From NCBI GenBank assembly GCA_030063045.1, contig JAQSEB010000127.1, forward strand, positions 1 through 64,000: a DNA stretch of 64,000 bases, given 5' to 3'. Under the pieces are notes generated by a model, which did no database searches, had not been told where the DNA came from, and saw only the letters and a list, made by a program, of their open reading frames with translations. Numbering within the stretch: position 1 is the first letter of the stretch; the number at the start of each line of letters is the position of its first letter. Shown here piece by piece: positions 32,936-44,862 of the stretch. The position numbers and the translations under genes are program-made. The DNA is from Pratylenchus scribneri. Taxonomy: Eukaryota; Nematoda; Chromadorea; Rhabditida; Pratylenchidae.

Positions 32936-35240
32936 ATGGCCTCAAATATGTTAATATTTCTCCTTTTGATGTTGGTATCATTCAATTCTGTGGCCTTAAA
33001 TAAACTACCGATAAATACTGCCTTATTAGATGCCTTAAAACTTGCTGTATCAAATTCTGACAGATTAGAAATTAAGAAAAATTCTGAGACCCAAGTTCCG
33101 AGATTAAATCCTGAAAAAGTTCCGAGTCCGCGATTTAATTCTGAAGCCTACAAAGTTTCGAATCCTACATTAAATTCCGTAGCCTACAATTTTCCGTCAA
33201 ATTATTGGACATCTCCTAACATTTGGAACCATTTGGAAACACCTTCACCTTCCACTATTTTGGGTCCATGGAATGCTGCAATAAGTGCTACCAATGCAAG
33301 AAGGGCATGGGCCCAGCAACGAACTGAACCAAATCCGCCGAAGATAATGCCTTCTAATCTCGAAACTTTGGATAATTTGAAATCAGGGGAACAAATATCA
33401 CCCAAATCAATTAGGAAGAAGGCACTTTTAAAATTATTTATTTTCTATGATAATGCTCTGAAGAATGCAAAAAGGTTTAACAGCATTGCAAAAAAGGCAT
33501 GGTTTAAGCAGCGAACCAAATCAGTTCCGTCCAGGACAATGCCTTCCAATCCCGAAATTCTGGAAAAATTAAAATCGTCGGAAACAACACCGAGCAAATA
33601 TCCCAAAACTTCAGATTCGGAGTATGCTCTTAAGAATTCAAGAAAGGAATCACTTAAACAGCAACGAATGAAATCAGGTCCATCAAATTATTTTAGTTAG
33701 TAACCCTGGAATCACAATGCAGCGGGAAAACGCGGCGGGAAAACACTCGGCGGGTTCTCGCAAAACCCGCCCTGCTGATTTACCCGCTGAGGTGTTCAAA
33801 ATGAAAAACCCGTGAGCGTGTTGCGTTTTCCCGCTGCGGGAAAACGCGGCGGGAACCCGGTGGAGAGTGTTCACAATCAAAACCCGCTGGCGGGTTGCGT
33901 TTTCCCGTTGAGCGTTTTCCCGCTCCATTTTTCCCGCTTCACTGTGAACACAATTTTCCCAACCCGCCGCCGCGTTTTCCCGCTGCATTGTGATTCCAGG
34001 GTAAACATCTTATTCTCTAAAAAATTCTAATATTTTCACAATTTTATTTATTTTTATCAACACTGATTTTGTTTAAGATTTATTCCATGGATTAAAAAAG
34101 GTTTCCTTTTTACAATGATTATTTATTAGCGAGAGCAAATTCAAAAAAACCAAGTGAAATTTAAGTTTATATATTTTAGACCATTTTTAACTATTAGGCA
34201 ATTGGCTAAATTTATTGTTTTGGTAAATAAGACTTCGCTAGCTTAAGATATTTTTTTTCAACGAGAAAGCCCTTAAATTGATATGAATGCATATTTTAAT
34301 ACATATTTTATGTTGATTTTCTTTCAGAAGGTGCGCTCGAATTTGAAAAGCAGGTTGATGAATATGAGAAAATACAAAATAAAATAGAGGAGTTGAATGA
34401 ACAAATAGGCTTTCTAGAGGGACTAATAGCAAAAAACGGAAAAATGGAGGCCATTTATGAGAAAATAATAAAGGATTATATGGACAGGAAGAGAAACCAA
34501 TTGTTTTGTGTAATGGTAGGCGGAGAAATAAAAAAAGATGGGGTTAGCGATCCCGAATAAATGATTTGTGAATTTAGAAGTTTTAATTTGAATTTGAACT
34601 AGAAGAGTTTTGGAGCACTTTCCTATTATTGGATGGGAGGTGGGTGGGGCAGTGAAAGAGAGAAGATGAAGAAGAGGATGATGAAGACGAAGAAGATGAT
34701 GATGAGGAGGAGGATAAATAAGAAAATGATGAAGAAGAAGACGAAAAAAATGAGTTGAATTATCTGTTCCTGATCATCATAAATCCACATCTTCTTCTTC
34801 ATCTGCTTCTTCATCATCTTCTTCATCCTGTTCATCTTTTTCATCATCTTCTTCGTCTTCTCCTTCTTCTTCACCGCCCCCCCCCCCCCCGATAATAGGA
34901 GTACCGATTTTGGGAATAATAAATTTTAAAAATGGAATAGATAATTTGATTGAGCTAATCAATTTGGTTTTTGACTAAATTCTTTATTTTAAAAATTAAT
35001 AAATAACAATTTCTATAACATTTAAAGGAAAAAGAACATTGGCATGAAGCACGCTTAGCCAAGCTTGACAGTTGCAAAAGCAAAAAAGTGGCTGAATGCT
35101 GTTTGAACACACAGAAAATGAAAGCGGATAAATTTTGCCCAGAAGTGATGGAGGCCTATAATGAAAGAAAATTGGTTCGACTACTGGAAATATGGCACGA
35201 AATAAACTTTTTCATTGGAGATCAATTTGCACAAAAATGA
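32936..35240 (+). CDS. Secreted coiled-coil family, copy 2 (expanded first exon)
   Basis: Exons 32936-33695, 34328-34515 and 35028-35240, 386 residues. Signal peptide MLIFLLLMLVSFNSVA. The first exon is more than twice as long as in copy 3 because it carries repeated units: AWAQQRTEPNPPKIMPSN, AWFKQRTKSVPSRTMPSN and SLKQQRMKSGPS, each followed or preceded by LKS(G/S)E(Q/T). Exon 2 is the coiled coil (FEKQVDEYEKIQNKIEELNEQ) ending KRNQLFCVM. Exon 3 begins EKEHWHEARLAKL and contains CCLNTQKMKADKFCPEVMEA, nearly the same as copy 1. A 298-base MITE begins 9 bases after the first exon. If the first intron is retained, the ORF stops at a TAG immediately after the donor. Confidence 0.75.
33704..34001. 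mobile_element. PIF/Harbinger-like MITE just downstream of a splice donor
   Basis: 298 bases, GC-rich against its surroundings, with terminal inverted repeats of about 37 bases starting CCCTGGAATCACAATGCAGC. The flanks are TAA on both sides (33701-33703 and 34002-34004), matching the three-base duplication of PIF/Harbinger elements. The interior repeats CGGGAAAACGC and GCGTTTTCCCG many times. It lies in intron 1 of copy 2; removing it and one TAA restores a sequence aligning with copies 3 and 5 (TAAACATCT). Confidence 0.85.
34663..34890. repeat. GAAGAT/ATCTTC simple-sequence hairpin with a C run
   Basis: A purine tract of GAAGATGATGAAGA type (34663-34745) is followed by a pyrimidine tract of CTTCTTCATC type (34791-34875) and a run of 14 C (near 34877). 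The two tracts are imperfect complements and could fold into a long stem. They lie in intron 2 of copy 2 and create spurious acidic and Phe/Ile-rich ORFs. Confidence 0.7.
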
Positions 35241-37003
35241 AAAAAATGGAAATCATTATTTATTTTTTTACAATTTTGGGAAATATTCTCTTAAAGTCAT
35301 TTAGTAATTTGACAAACACTGAAATTGACAAAAAAAAAATTTCTTGTAGAAAATCGGTATTTTTATGACCATAAAATTTTTTCCACAAAAATAACTTCCA
35401 ATTTTAACATTCCCATCTCTCCGATATCCTATCCCTTGTCTAAAGGCCTAATTCAAAACATAATAAACCAAAAATTTCTTATATCAAGATTTTTTCATTA
35501 AATTAATTTTGTCAATTTCAGTACTTTTTTTTGTCAAATTAATAAGATAGAATATTTTATATTATCATATATTCTCTATTAATTTTATTTATTTGTTCGA
35601 CGACACTTTATTAACAGTTTATAAAGACAATATTATCGGAATTTTTAAAAAATATTACTAAATATTTTTATCTTGGTATAAAATTATTTTTGAGCTTTGA
35701 TACATTTCAATATTTGTTGAATTTCTTATAGATGCTATTTATTGTTAATTCAATTATGATTTATTACCAAAGCTGTCCTCTACCTCATCAAATTAAAGCC
35801 GCCCCTTAGTCTAATATTGCGTTATCATTATCAGTCATCATTTTTTTCATGAGCAAATTAGATATTTATATTTATAATACAGTTAAATCCTTAAATTAGC
35901 CTACATTTTAATTAAATCGGTATCTAAATCCCTCATTCAATATTCATCCTCGAAATTATTGAATTATATGGATACATACTTGATGTTTTGACTCCAAAGA
36001 AAATGGAGATGGCCCAAAAAGAATACCTAACTATATTCCCGACGTGGACTTCTCCTAGCGGCATAAATTGGAGTGTGGTTCCGACAATCATTAGAAAATT
36101 TTTCAATTCCATACCTGTAAACCTAGAATTTTCTAGTAAAACTCCAGTGGTTGCAGAAGTGTGATTTCGCAAATGGACCGATTTCCTCTATGCACTGTCT
36201 CGCCTTATGAAATTCTCTGATTTACTTTAATTTACCCATCTATATCTATATGTTCTCTCTCTCACTCTACATCTACATCAATCACTCAAAAACCCCAAAA
36301 TCAATGCGCAGTCAATCAAATCTCCACCATTCCTTTCATATAAGTTGAGTAAATCAGCTTCATCCCTAGTACATCAATCAGCGCTACTGCACTCTCTTGC
36401 TTTTGAAATTTCTCAAATTTCCCTTAATTTTCCATCTATGTTCTCCCAATCAAACGGCAACACAACGCATCAGAATTGCCTACTAAAATCAATGTGAGCA
36501 GCAGAATACCTCCCATGAAATAAATCCTAAAATTCCCCTTCTTCAAAATGAGGCTTCAATGGACGATAGGCTTCATTCCTCCCTTCCACTCCCATTGGCG
36601 CGTCCACTGAACCGAATTTGCCAGCAAAAATTCCACCGATCCTCTTCTAGCATTCTGCAAAACTGCAGATGCCTTGATGAGAAGGCTTTCTGGCTGAAAA
36701 AAGGTAATGGTGAGGGGAAGGGAGGGAGGAACGCTTGTTCCAAATTGTGAACCCTAGTTGTAGTTTGAAACTGAGTTTGTTTGCCAGCAACAATGTGGTT
36801 TTTTTGCTCGCGCACTGCTTCTATTCCGCTGGCCGTGGAGAGACATCTTGTAAATTGGGGAGATATTATTGTCAGAGTAGTAGACAAATTTATTTGCCTG
36901 AAGCTCTGAAGACATTTGGGTGCCATTGCCAGCCTTTAAATTATATCCATTTTCGCACAAAAACGAAATCCTCCTTTTTATTTTCTAAATAATAATAAAA
37001 TTC
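35241..37003. other. 3' region of copy 2 and upstream block of copy 3
   Basis: No supported gene. The first 300 bases repeat the family's 3' sequence (an ACAATTTTGGGAAATATTCT motif and TTTAGTAATTTGACA), also seen after copies 1, 3 and 5. From about 36240 the upstream block returns: ATCAATGCGCAGTCAATCAAATCTCC, GAATTTGCCAGCAAAAATTCC (36614 on), GTTTGCCAGCAACAATGT (36778 on) and AAATCCTCCTTTTTATT (36966) before the ATG at 37004. Confidence 0.5.
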
Positions 37004-38640
37004 ATGGCCTTTTCAAATTTTTTGATCATTTTATTGATGGTATCATTCAATTCTGATGAGGCCATTAAATTTCCGACATTCAATTCTGAAACATTTTCTA
37101 AAAATAATTGGCAAATCCCATCCAATCTCAAAATTTGGGACAATTTGAAAACAACAGGGGAACAAATACCGCCCAAATATTCCATCATTGAACAAATGCC
37201 AAAATTATCCAATCCTTTCGATATGTTAAATAATGCTTTTAGAAGGAGATGGCCTGAACAGCAACAAATCGACGCAAGTGTGTTGAATAATTTTAGTAAA
37301 CATCTCTTCTAATTATATTTTTAGCCAAAGCTTATATTGTTTAAAAACCAATTTTTTTTCTTCCATCTAATGAACAATGAAAATGTTTACTTTTAAATAT
37401 AATTAAAAACAATTCAACAATTTGAAAGAAAAAAAAGTATCTAAAAGCTTTTCTTTTTGAATTTTACAAATATAAATATATCGATAATAATATTTTGTAG
37501 CCATTGGCCAATTGACCAAATTTAATTTTTTATTTAAAATAAACTTTGACTAGCTTAAAAGCTTTTTTTCATGCAATTGGAAATTCTTTTAATAAATATT
37601 TGTGGGAATAAAAATGGATGCCAATTATTATGTTAATTTTCCTTCAGAAAATGCTGCACTCCTACAACAAAATGTTAACACCGATGCGTTTGAAAAACAG
37701 ATTGACAATATTAGGAAAATAACGAGAGAAATTGAAAATACGAATAAAAATATTGACAGGCAAAAGAAACTTGAAACATTCCATAAAAGATTGGAAGCAA
37801 AATATTTAGAGGAACTCAGAAAGGAGAAGTTTTATAAAGAACTGGTAAGTACAAAGAAATGTCTGTAGATATTTTCTTTTATGCAATCATGCAAATTATA
37901 TACCAATCGACGTTATTTGATTAAATTCTGGCGCAAGACTCAAAAATATATAAATAAATTATCCCTTTATGGGTCTAAAAATGTTTTCATAATTTGCAAA
38001 ATTCCAATTCCAAAGCCAGTTTAAAACTAATAACGGTTCAACTATAAGAGAAAATGAAAAACAAGTGCTAAATTCATTATCGATATCACATATAAAATAT
38101 TAATAAATATATTATATAGGTCGAAATCGAAATATAGAAGAGAACGAATTAATGGCATTCAAACTTCAAAGTATATAGAGAGACTCTCACTCAAACTGGG
38201 CTCAATAACCTTAAACTTAAATCCTCTGAAATTTAATTTTTAATATGATAGGTTATTCTGTGCATTTTTCTTTAAGAAATATGCCGCAATCAAATTTTAA
38301 AATTAGGGTTTTTGAAAATGAATTCAATTTAATACAATTAGAGAAATTTGAGAATGATATTTGCCCAGAACAAATTCTTTGACTTATTACAAAAATTAAT
38401 ATCTGCTAATTTCTAAACATTTTTTTAAAGGCGAGACAACATTGGCACGGCCCACACTTTGCTGCGTATAAAAATGGGGAAAACCAAAAGGTACTCAATT
38501 GCCGTTTGAATGAATTGATTACCGAAATGAATAAATTTCCCCCGGAAGTGAAAAAGGGCTATAATGAAAGGAAATCAGAGCAGGATGTGAAAGTGGAAGC
38601 ACAGCATGAAAGAAACATTGCTCTTTTGGGTCCTATTTGA
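37004..38640 (+). CDS. Secreted coiled-coil family, copy 3 (compact form)
   Basis: Exons 37004-37295, 37648-37844 and 38431-38640, 232 residues. Short signal peptide (NFLIILLMVSFNSDEA), then FPTFNSE, NNWQIPSNLKIWDNLKTTGEQ and RRRWPEQQQ, the minimal version of the motifs repeated in copies 1 and 2. Exon 2 is coiled coil (NAALLQQNVNTDAFEKQIDN... RKITREIENTNKNIDRQKK). Exon 3 begins ARQHWHGPHFAAYK, lacks the CC pair of copies 1 and 2 but keeps FPPEVKKGYNERK. Donor and acceptor phases (1, then 0) are the same as in the other copies. Confidence 0.7.
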
Positions 38641-39926
38641 GCAAATTGGAAAGAAGGGAAAAATGCAACAATCTTTTATATTCATTTTTTTACAATTTCG
38701 GGAAATACTCTTTGAATATTATTTAGTAATTTGACGAAAAAGGAGAAAAACGTTGAAATTAGCGAAAATTTATGTCAAGATATTTTTCCCTATAAATTAT
38801 CTATTAAATTTCGGTCTTTTTTTCCTATGATTGAATATTTTTTTCTTTATATTCTCAATTAATTTATTTATTTGTTCGAAATTTTATTAATGGCTTAAAA
38901 AGACGATTTTCGGAATTTTTGAACTAAAATATTACCAAATATAAATTATAAAGTAAGAAATTTTTGAAACATTTTATATCATGGTGAATTATTTATATAG
39001 GTATGTATTATTATGTTTATTCATATGGGATTTATTGTATTATAACAAAGATGTTCTCTCCTTATCTTAATTAACCCCTCCCCCCTCCCAATTAATCGGT
39101 TATCCTTCCCCATTTTTTCAGGATTTCGGTCCGGGATTCTAACCGTGAGAATTCAAAAAGATACTTCCGTAAGAATTCGGTTCAGGAATTCCCGAATACC
39201 TAGTCAGTTTGCCGAATTTTCCCTAGAGGAATCCGAACCGTTCGAATTCTAATTGTAACTTATGACTTGTGATTATGATTTATGACTGTTGAGAACCCAA
39301 AAAAAAACAGTGTGGCCAGTGGCCACAATAGAGGGATGGAGGGTGGGGTTAGGAATTAGGATTGGGAGGTGAAAATGGGCAATGAAAACAAAGGCATCAA
39401 AACAAATGGTGGAATTGGCCAAAATGAAAAATCCAGCAGCAATTTAGGTGAGGAAATTGAACACAAAAGTGTTTATTATTTTAGCTTATGGGGATAGGCT
39501 TGATTGTAGGCAGAAGCCGAATTTTGAGAAGGGGTATACCTATATACATAGAGTTGTAGTTTGTAAGGAATGATGGAGGGAAACTGAAGGATTGAGGACA
39601 AAATGGGCAATTGTAATAGAAAGACTAAATAGAATGAGGAGAATTGCTAGAGGGTAGAGGCTGGAAATGCCCGCCTTGGGCAATGTGGCCTTGAAGGGGC
39701 GCATTTTTGCCTAGATGGGAAAGTAAACCCAATGAGGGATGCAAATGCAATGCATATTAATCTCACGAAATATAATTGGCCAAATTAATTAGAGAATTAG
39801 AGAAACTATCGGTTTTTTCTAATCGCAGCCATTAAATTATATATTATGGCCGATTTTCTCCTAAAAAGGCAAAATCCGCATTCATTTCCTCAAATTCAAT
39901 CGAAAAAATCATCAATCAAAATTCAC
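38641..39926. other. 3' region of copy 3 and a second type of upstream block
   Basis: No gene. The sequence before copy 4 differs from that of copies 1, 2, 3 and 5 but matches the region before copy 6: AATTGGCCAAAATGAAAAATCCAGCAGCAA (39413-39442) aligns with 52025-52056, and GATTTTCTCCTAAAAAGGCAAAATCC (39850 on) aligns with 52372-52397. The family therefore has two promoter types. The ORF start at 39846 lies in this block, so the true start of copy 4 is 39927. Confidence 0.5.
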
Positions 39927-40289
39927 ATGTCCTTCACTAATTTGTTAACCCATTCTATTCTGATACTTTTATTGGTATCATTCAGTTATGCAACAATTTT
40001 TGGAGCTAATTCGAAAGGAAATTCTGAAAATAATAACGTGTTTACGAACATGTGTGCGAATGCCCTGCTTCCCCTCGCAAATAATGCCCATTGCGGCATA
40101 TTCGGGAATAAGCCCAAATTTACCAGTATGAATAATTTGATGATGAATAGTGCAAGGAATGCAGGAGGGACAATCATAAATCATTATCAACAGAATCCTA
40201 CAATGTTTAATGCAAAAATGGATAAAGGAAAGGAAGAAAAAATGCATCAGGGAAACATTGGCAATTGGAGTCATTTTGAAGGAAATTGA
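39927..40289 (+). CDS. Secreted family, copy 4: single-exon fusion lacking the coiled coil
   Basis: 120 residues from the ATG at 39927 (MSFTNLL, as in copy 5). Signal peptide THSILILLLVSFSYA. The body resembles copy 6 (GANSKGNSEN versus GVNSEGKTNSE, and NSARNAGG versus NSARRILA). The end GNIGNWSHFEGN matches the end of copy 1 (RSIANGSHFEGN), and the DNA after the stop (GAAATTGAA then GGAAGAAAAAAATGCAA) matches the copy 1 3' region. So an internal deletion or recombination joined exon 1 to the tail of the last exon, removing the coiled coil and both introns. It may encode a short secreted protein or be decaying. Confidence 0.6.
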   Translation: MSFTNLLTHSILILLLVSFSYATIFGANSKGNSENNNVFTNMCANALLPLANNAHCGIFGNKPKFTSMNNLMMNSARNAGGTIINHYQQNPTMFNAKMDKGKEEKMHQGNIGNWSHFEGN

Positions 40290-43200
40290 AAGAGAAGAAA
40301 AAAATGCAAACAATTTTTCTTCTTTTTTTAACAATTTTGGGTCAGAATTTGGCAATAAAAAACAATGAAATTGGCGAAAAATTTTCAAATTTTTCATATT
40401 AAAAAAACTGCATGGCCATAAAATTTGGCTAAGAACCTCCATTTTAAAATCCATCCCTTCGATATACTAACCTTCGTCTACCCTAAACCTCATCGTATCA
40501 AGGTATATCCCAAAGCACTTGTTGATCAACTTTTGCGATTTCCACTTTCAGACCAGATATTTGTGTAAAAATTAAATTTTTTTTTATTAATTTTTGATAG
40601 TTAGGAGAAGAAGGCTCTTCCTCATACCATAAGAAAAAATTCAAAATTATAACATTTTTGAAATTATAATAAGGTTTTTTCTAAAACCGTAAATGGAATA
40701 CCCCAATGGCCACCATCCTATAAGTAAATTGGCCACAAACACTTTCTCATTTTATGAATTTCTCTAATACATCTTCTCAATGTTCTCAGCCTAAACTAAG
40801 CCTCTAGCATCGCATGTGAATACAATCGCCTGAGCTCTTTGTTCGCGGCTGGAATCTATGCTCCGTGTTGAGCCTAACTATAAATATAAACGGTGCGTGC
40901 CAGTGGGTTTCATCCCATACTTTCCTTCATTCCTGGATTTATTACGTTAACTTCTTACGATTTTGCAACTCTGGTTATTATTTAATCGGAAGAGGTTTCA
41001 TTACCCCCTCCCCCTTCAAGGTCTCTGTTCTTTAAAAAGATAGATAGCAGACACGTAAATTGTGCAAAATTTTATTTCCTTAAGAAGAGAATCTTTGCCT
41101 AAATATGTGTCTAATTAATATTCGGTAATGATAATGAAATGATACAGTTCGCTCTTATTAAATTTTAATAATTGAGTCTTTTAAGCAGGCGAGAAATTTG
41201 AAAATTATCTCGATATAAAGATCAGTTTTTAAAATATTATTCAAACCATTTCCAATATATTTAGAGAAAAAACATTGTTACAATGCGCTTTAAGCTAAGG
41301 AAATAGAAAAGATTATATTTGGCCGAGACTACTTAGAATACAGAAAAATATATATCTTCAGAATATTTTTAAAAAATGTTAGTCAATTAAGAATTAACCA
41401 AATATTATAATTTTAGCCTTATAAATTTTTTTCAATTTAAAATATTTCAGTTTAAGTAAAGTTGGATTGAAATCATTATATATGGAATAAATAAATTATG
41501 TATTTAAATAATAGTAATTTTGGTAAAAAATATAAAAATTGAGAAGGCTTTTTAGCCGACAAAATGTTTGGTACTTTTCCGTTTTGGTACACCCCCATAA
41601 AAAATGATGAAAATCACGTCATAGGGGTAATTTTAGGCGTATTACGCGAATCTGATATCCATTTTGTCATATTGTACCATCTTGGTAAGATAATGTCAAC
41701 TTTACCATGAAAATGTCAAGGGGGAACAAAGTCCAATTTTCAAAATATTTTTAATAAAGGAATATTATTGCTCTATCGACGAGGCTTGACGAGCTGAATC
41801 TAATGATACTACTTTTATGAGATAATATTGCAATATAGCCAAGTTATGACCAAAAGAAAAATTTATCTTGGTAAGGTGTTTACACCTATAACTTCAGCGA
41901 AACGCAATTTTATGTAATAAAAATGGTATCATTCGATACAGCTCATCGAGCTGAGTAAAATGAGCTATATATTGGCCATACAAAAATTTTGATCAAAAAT
42001 GCCCTTGGTCCCCCCTTGACATTTTCATGGTAAAGTTGACATTATCTTACCAAGATGGTACAATATGACAAAATCGATGTCAGATTCGCGTAATACGCCT
42101 AAAATTACCCCTATGACGTGATTTTCATCATTTTTTATGGGGGTGTACCAAAACGGAAAAGTACCAAATGTTTTTTTTAAAAATTATTTGACGGACCTGA
42201 ATTTGTTCAATGCTGTTTAAGCTATTTATACCGCTTTGTTTAAACTTTAAGCCATTCCTTTCTTCCATTGTTAAACCTTATTACAATATTCAGAGATCAG
42301 AGTATAATTTCAAATAGTAGGTGGATAAACTGAATGGTATTTGTTCCATAATGAAATATTTGAATGTTGTTGCTTCTTCTGATTTCTAATTCTCCCAAAT
42401 TTTTTAAACGACGATATTGTCGAATTATATTTTGAATTCGAAACCACTAATTGAAGAAACTAGAATTTAAATGATAAAATTAACAAATTTGAAAAAGCCA
42501 TTAAATTTTTAGATTTTATGAAAATTAATTTTTGAGTAGGATTTCGTTTTTTTGGGGTGGGGTGGGGGTGAGATGGTATAGCGAATTGGATTTAATTTTA
42601 AAGGTTGACATCCCCATTGTCTTCAGAGTTATTTCTCCAAAACTATTTTATATCGAAAATAATTTCGCTCCCAATTTACGAATGGTCCAAAGCTCAGAAG
42701 TGCACGAACAAAGACGAAATTGTTGCTGGCAAACAAATTTAATTTCAGTAATCATAAATCAAATTGGTAGAAAGGGAGTAAAGGCCATCAAAATCTGGAA
42801 TACCTCCTCCACACCATCAAGCATCAATCTGCTGAAACGGACAGAGGGAATTGTTTTGGCAAATTCAGCTCAATGGGTGATGGATGAGGTAGATTGGATG
42901 AAGCCATTCATCGATTGAAGTCAAATTTGAAGGATGTGAATTCTAGGATAATGTGAAATAGAAGGATAAACATAATAATTTCAAATTCGCCGTTGAAAAT
43001 CCTAAAGAATCCTTTCCTTTTTCGATTTTTTATCTAAAAATTAATTTTTAAGAGTAATTGGGGATGGACGATGATCTTCAAGCTTCAACCAACCCTCCCT
43101 ATTCCCATTCAGTTGAATTTGCCAGCAACAATTCCATCAATTGCCTTCAACAGAATTCAGGTTGGTGGAATGAGGAGTGGGATATTTCAAATCATTATCG

Positions 43201-43553
43201 GTCCCTCCCCATTCCCCATCCCATTCAGCTGAATTTGCCAGCAATAATTCCCTCTTCTGGAGTCAGTTTGCCCAGGCAAAAAAGCGGACTTTTAGAATCG
43301 CCCCTAATTGATATTTAATATGACTGAAAGTAAATTTGCCAGCAACAAAAGAGCTTTATTCGTTCACCGCTTCTGCTCTGCTTTGTAAAATGGCCAGAAT
43401 TATTATTGCCGCAATGAAATAGAATGATAGAGAAATTTGTTGACATGAATAAATGAAGGGTGAATGCCTTTAAATTATATTCATTTCTCCCACAAAAAAA
43501 GAAATCCACCTCATTTTTTCCAAAAAAATAAATTTTAATCAAACAAAAATTCA
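40290..43553. other. Spacer with a foldback transposon and scrambled upstream blocks of copy 5
   Basis: No supported gene in 3.2 kb. It contains the 596-base palindrome at 41570-42165. At about 42700-42930 the family's upstream block occurs in inverted orientation: read on the minus strand it gives TTCATCCAATCTACCTCATC, then GAGCTGAATTTGCCAAAACA. Two direct copies of the box follow (GAATTTGCCAGCAACAATTC at 43117 and GAATTTGCCAGCAATAATTC at 43233). An ORF at 42532-42918 runs through the inverted copy and is not a gene. Confidence 0.55.
41570..42165. mobile_element. hAT-like foldback element, near-perfect 596-base palindrome
   Basis: Ends GGTACTTTTCCGTTTTGGTA, with inverted arms matching over at least 160 bases with about three differences; weaker pairing continues to the centre, so the whole element can fold. 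Exact 8-base target duplication AAATGTTT (41562-41569 and 42166-42173). The first 14 bases of the arm are the same as in the element at 16327. The high arm identity implies recent mobility or ongoing arm correction. No coding capacity. Confidence 0.9.
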
Positions 43554-44862
43554 ATGTCCTTTACAAACCTATTAATTTTTCTATTTTTAACACCGATATC
43601 ATTCAATTCTGCGAACACTGATACCCCGAAGTCGCCGTTGCTGTTTTCATTAAATCCGTTGAATGCAGGAATCCCTAAGAGACCGCCACTGTTTTCATTA
43701 AATTCTGTGAAGGCCGGAATCCCGAAGGCGGCATCATATCCCAATATGTTGAATCATTTTATTAGAGCAGGGGAACAAACACAACTATATTCCCCTGCTT
43801 TGGGTTATGCTATGAACAGTGCGAGAAGGCTTACAAGTTCAACCGCTGGCACATGGCTTAAACAGCAACGAATCAATTCAGCAATTCAATTGAATAATCA
43901 AGGTAAGCATCTCGTCTAAAAATTCCAATTCCTCCATCAATTTTTTCCCTTTTACTAATAATATAGATGTTGTTTAAAAAATTCAATTTTTTTTCAATAT
44001 AAATAATGAAGAATTAAAATGACTTTACTTTTTATATTATCTAGAAAGATTGAAAAGTTGATAAAAAATCAAAAAACAAAATCAAAACTAAGCTCATTTT
44101 TAAAGATAATTTATAATGAATATATATTTTTTGTAGCCATTGGCCAAATTTAATGATTTATATAGAGTATAGACTAATAAACTTTTACGAGCTTAAAATA
44201 TTTTCAATAAGAAAGCTCATAATGTAAATATAACTTTTTTTAATACAAATTTTATGGGAATAAAATGGAATGTTTTATAAAAAAATTTTATTCAGAAAAC
44301 ATTTCACTTGTCCAAAAAAATGTTAACAACATAGACGTAGAGCATGAAAAAGAGATTATCGAATATAAGAAAGTCTTAGAAAAAATAAAGGAATTGGAAA
44401 AAGATATAGACCACCTAAAGAAAGACGCAAAAAACCATGGAAAAATGGAGGCCAAATATGAGAAACTAATAAAGGATTATTTAGACGCGAAGAGAAACCT
44501 ATTGCTTTGTACACAGGTAGGTGGTGGGCAATTGATAGGGGATTGTGAATTGTTGGTTTAAAAGTGGACTAAAAGGGTTTGAAAATTTTATTGAAAATAC
44601 TCAATTTTATTTATGGCCAAATAAAACTAATTTTTATTAACATTTAAAGGAGAAAAAACTTTGGCATGAAGCGCGTTTAGCCAAGCTTAGAAAACAGAAA
44701 GCCCTAGTAGTCAGAGAACGCTGTTTGATAGATATGCTAAAGGCAGAAGCTAAATTTAGCGCTGAAGTGAAGAAATGCACCCAGAACAGAGAATTATTGC
44801 AACAGCAGAAGGAAGAAGAAAAACACGAAAGAATGATTGCTCTCTATTGTCCTTTTTCTTGA
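43554..44862 (+). CDS. Secreted coiled-coil family, copy 5
   Basis: Exons 43554-43902, 44296-44516 and 44650-44862, 260 residues. Signal peptide FTNLLIFLFLTPISFNSA. Exon 1 has an own internal repeat (SPLLFSLNPLNAGIPK and PPLFSLNSVKAGIPK), then the family motif MNSARRLTS and WLKQQRINS. Exon 2 is a long coiled coil (EKEIIEYKKVLEKIKELEKD) ending KRNLLLCTQ. Exon 3 starts EKKLWHEARLAKLRKQKA as in copy 1 but has only two cysteines and ends HERMIALYCPFS. Splice phases are 1 then 0. Confidence 0.75.

Noticed and set aside
39846..39926. Upstream start of copy 4 at 39846
   Set aside because: This stretch aligns with the untranslated region before copy 6; the start at 39927 matches the family signal peptide.
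42532..42918. ORF of 128 residues
   Set aside because: It reads through an inverted copy of the family's upstream block.
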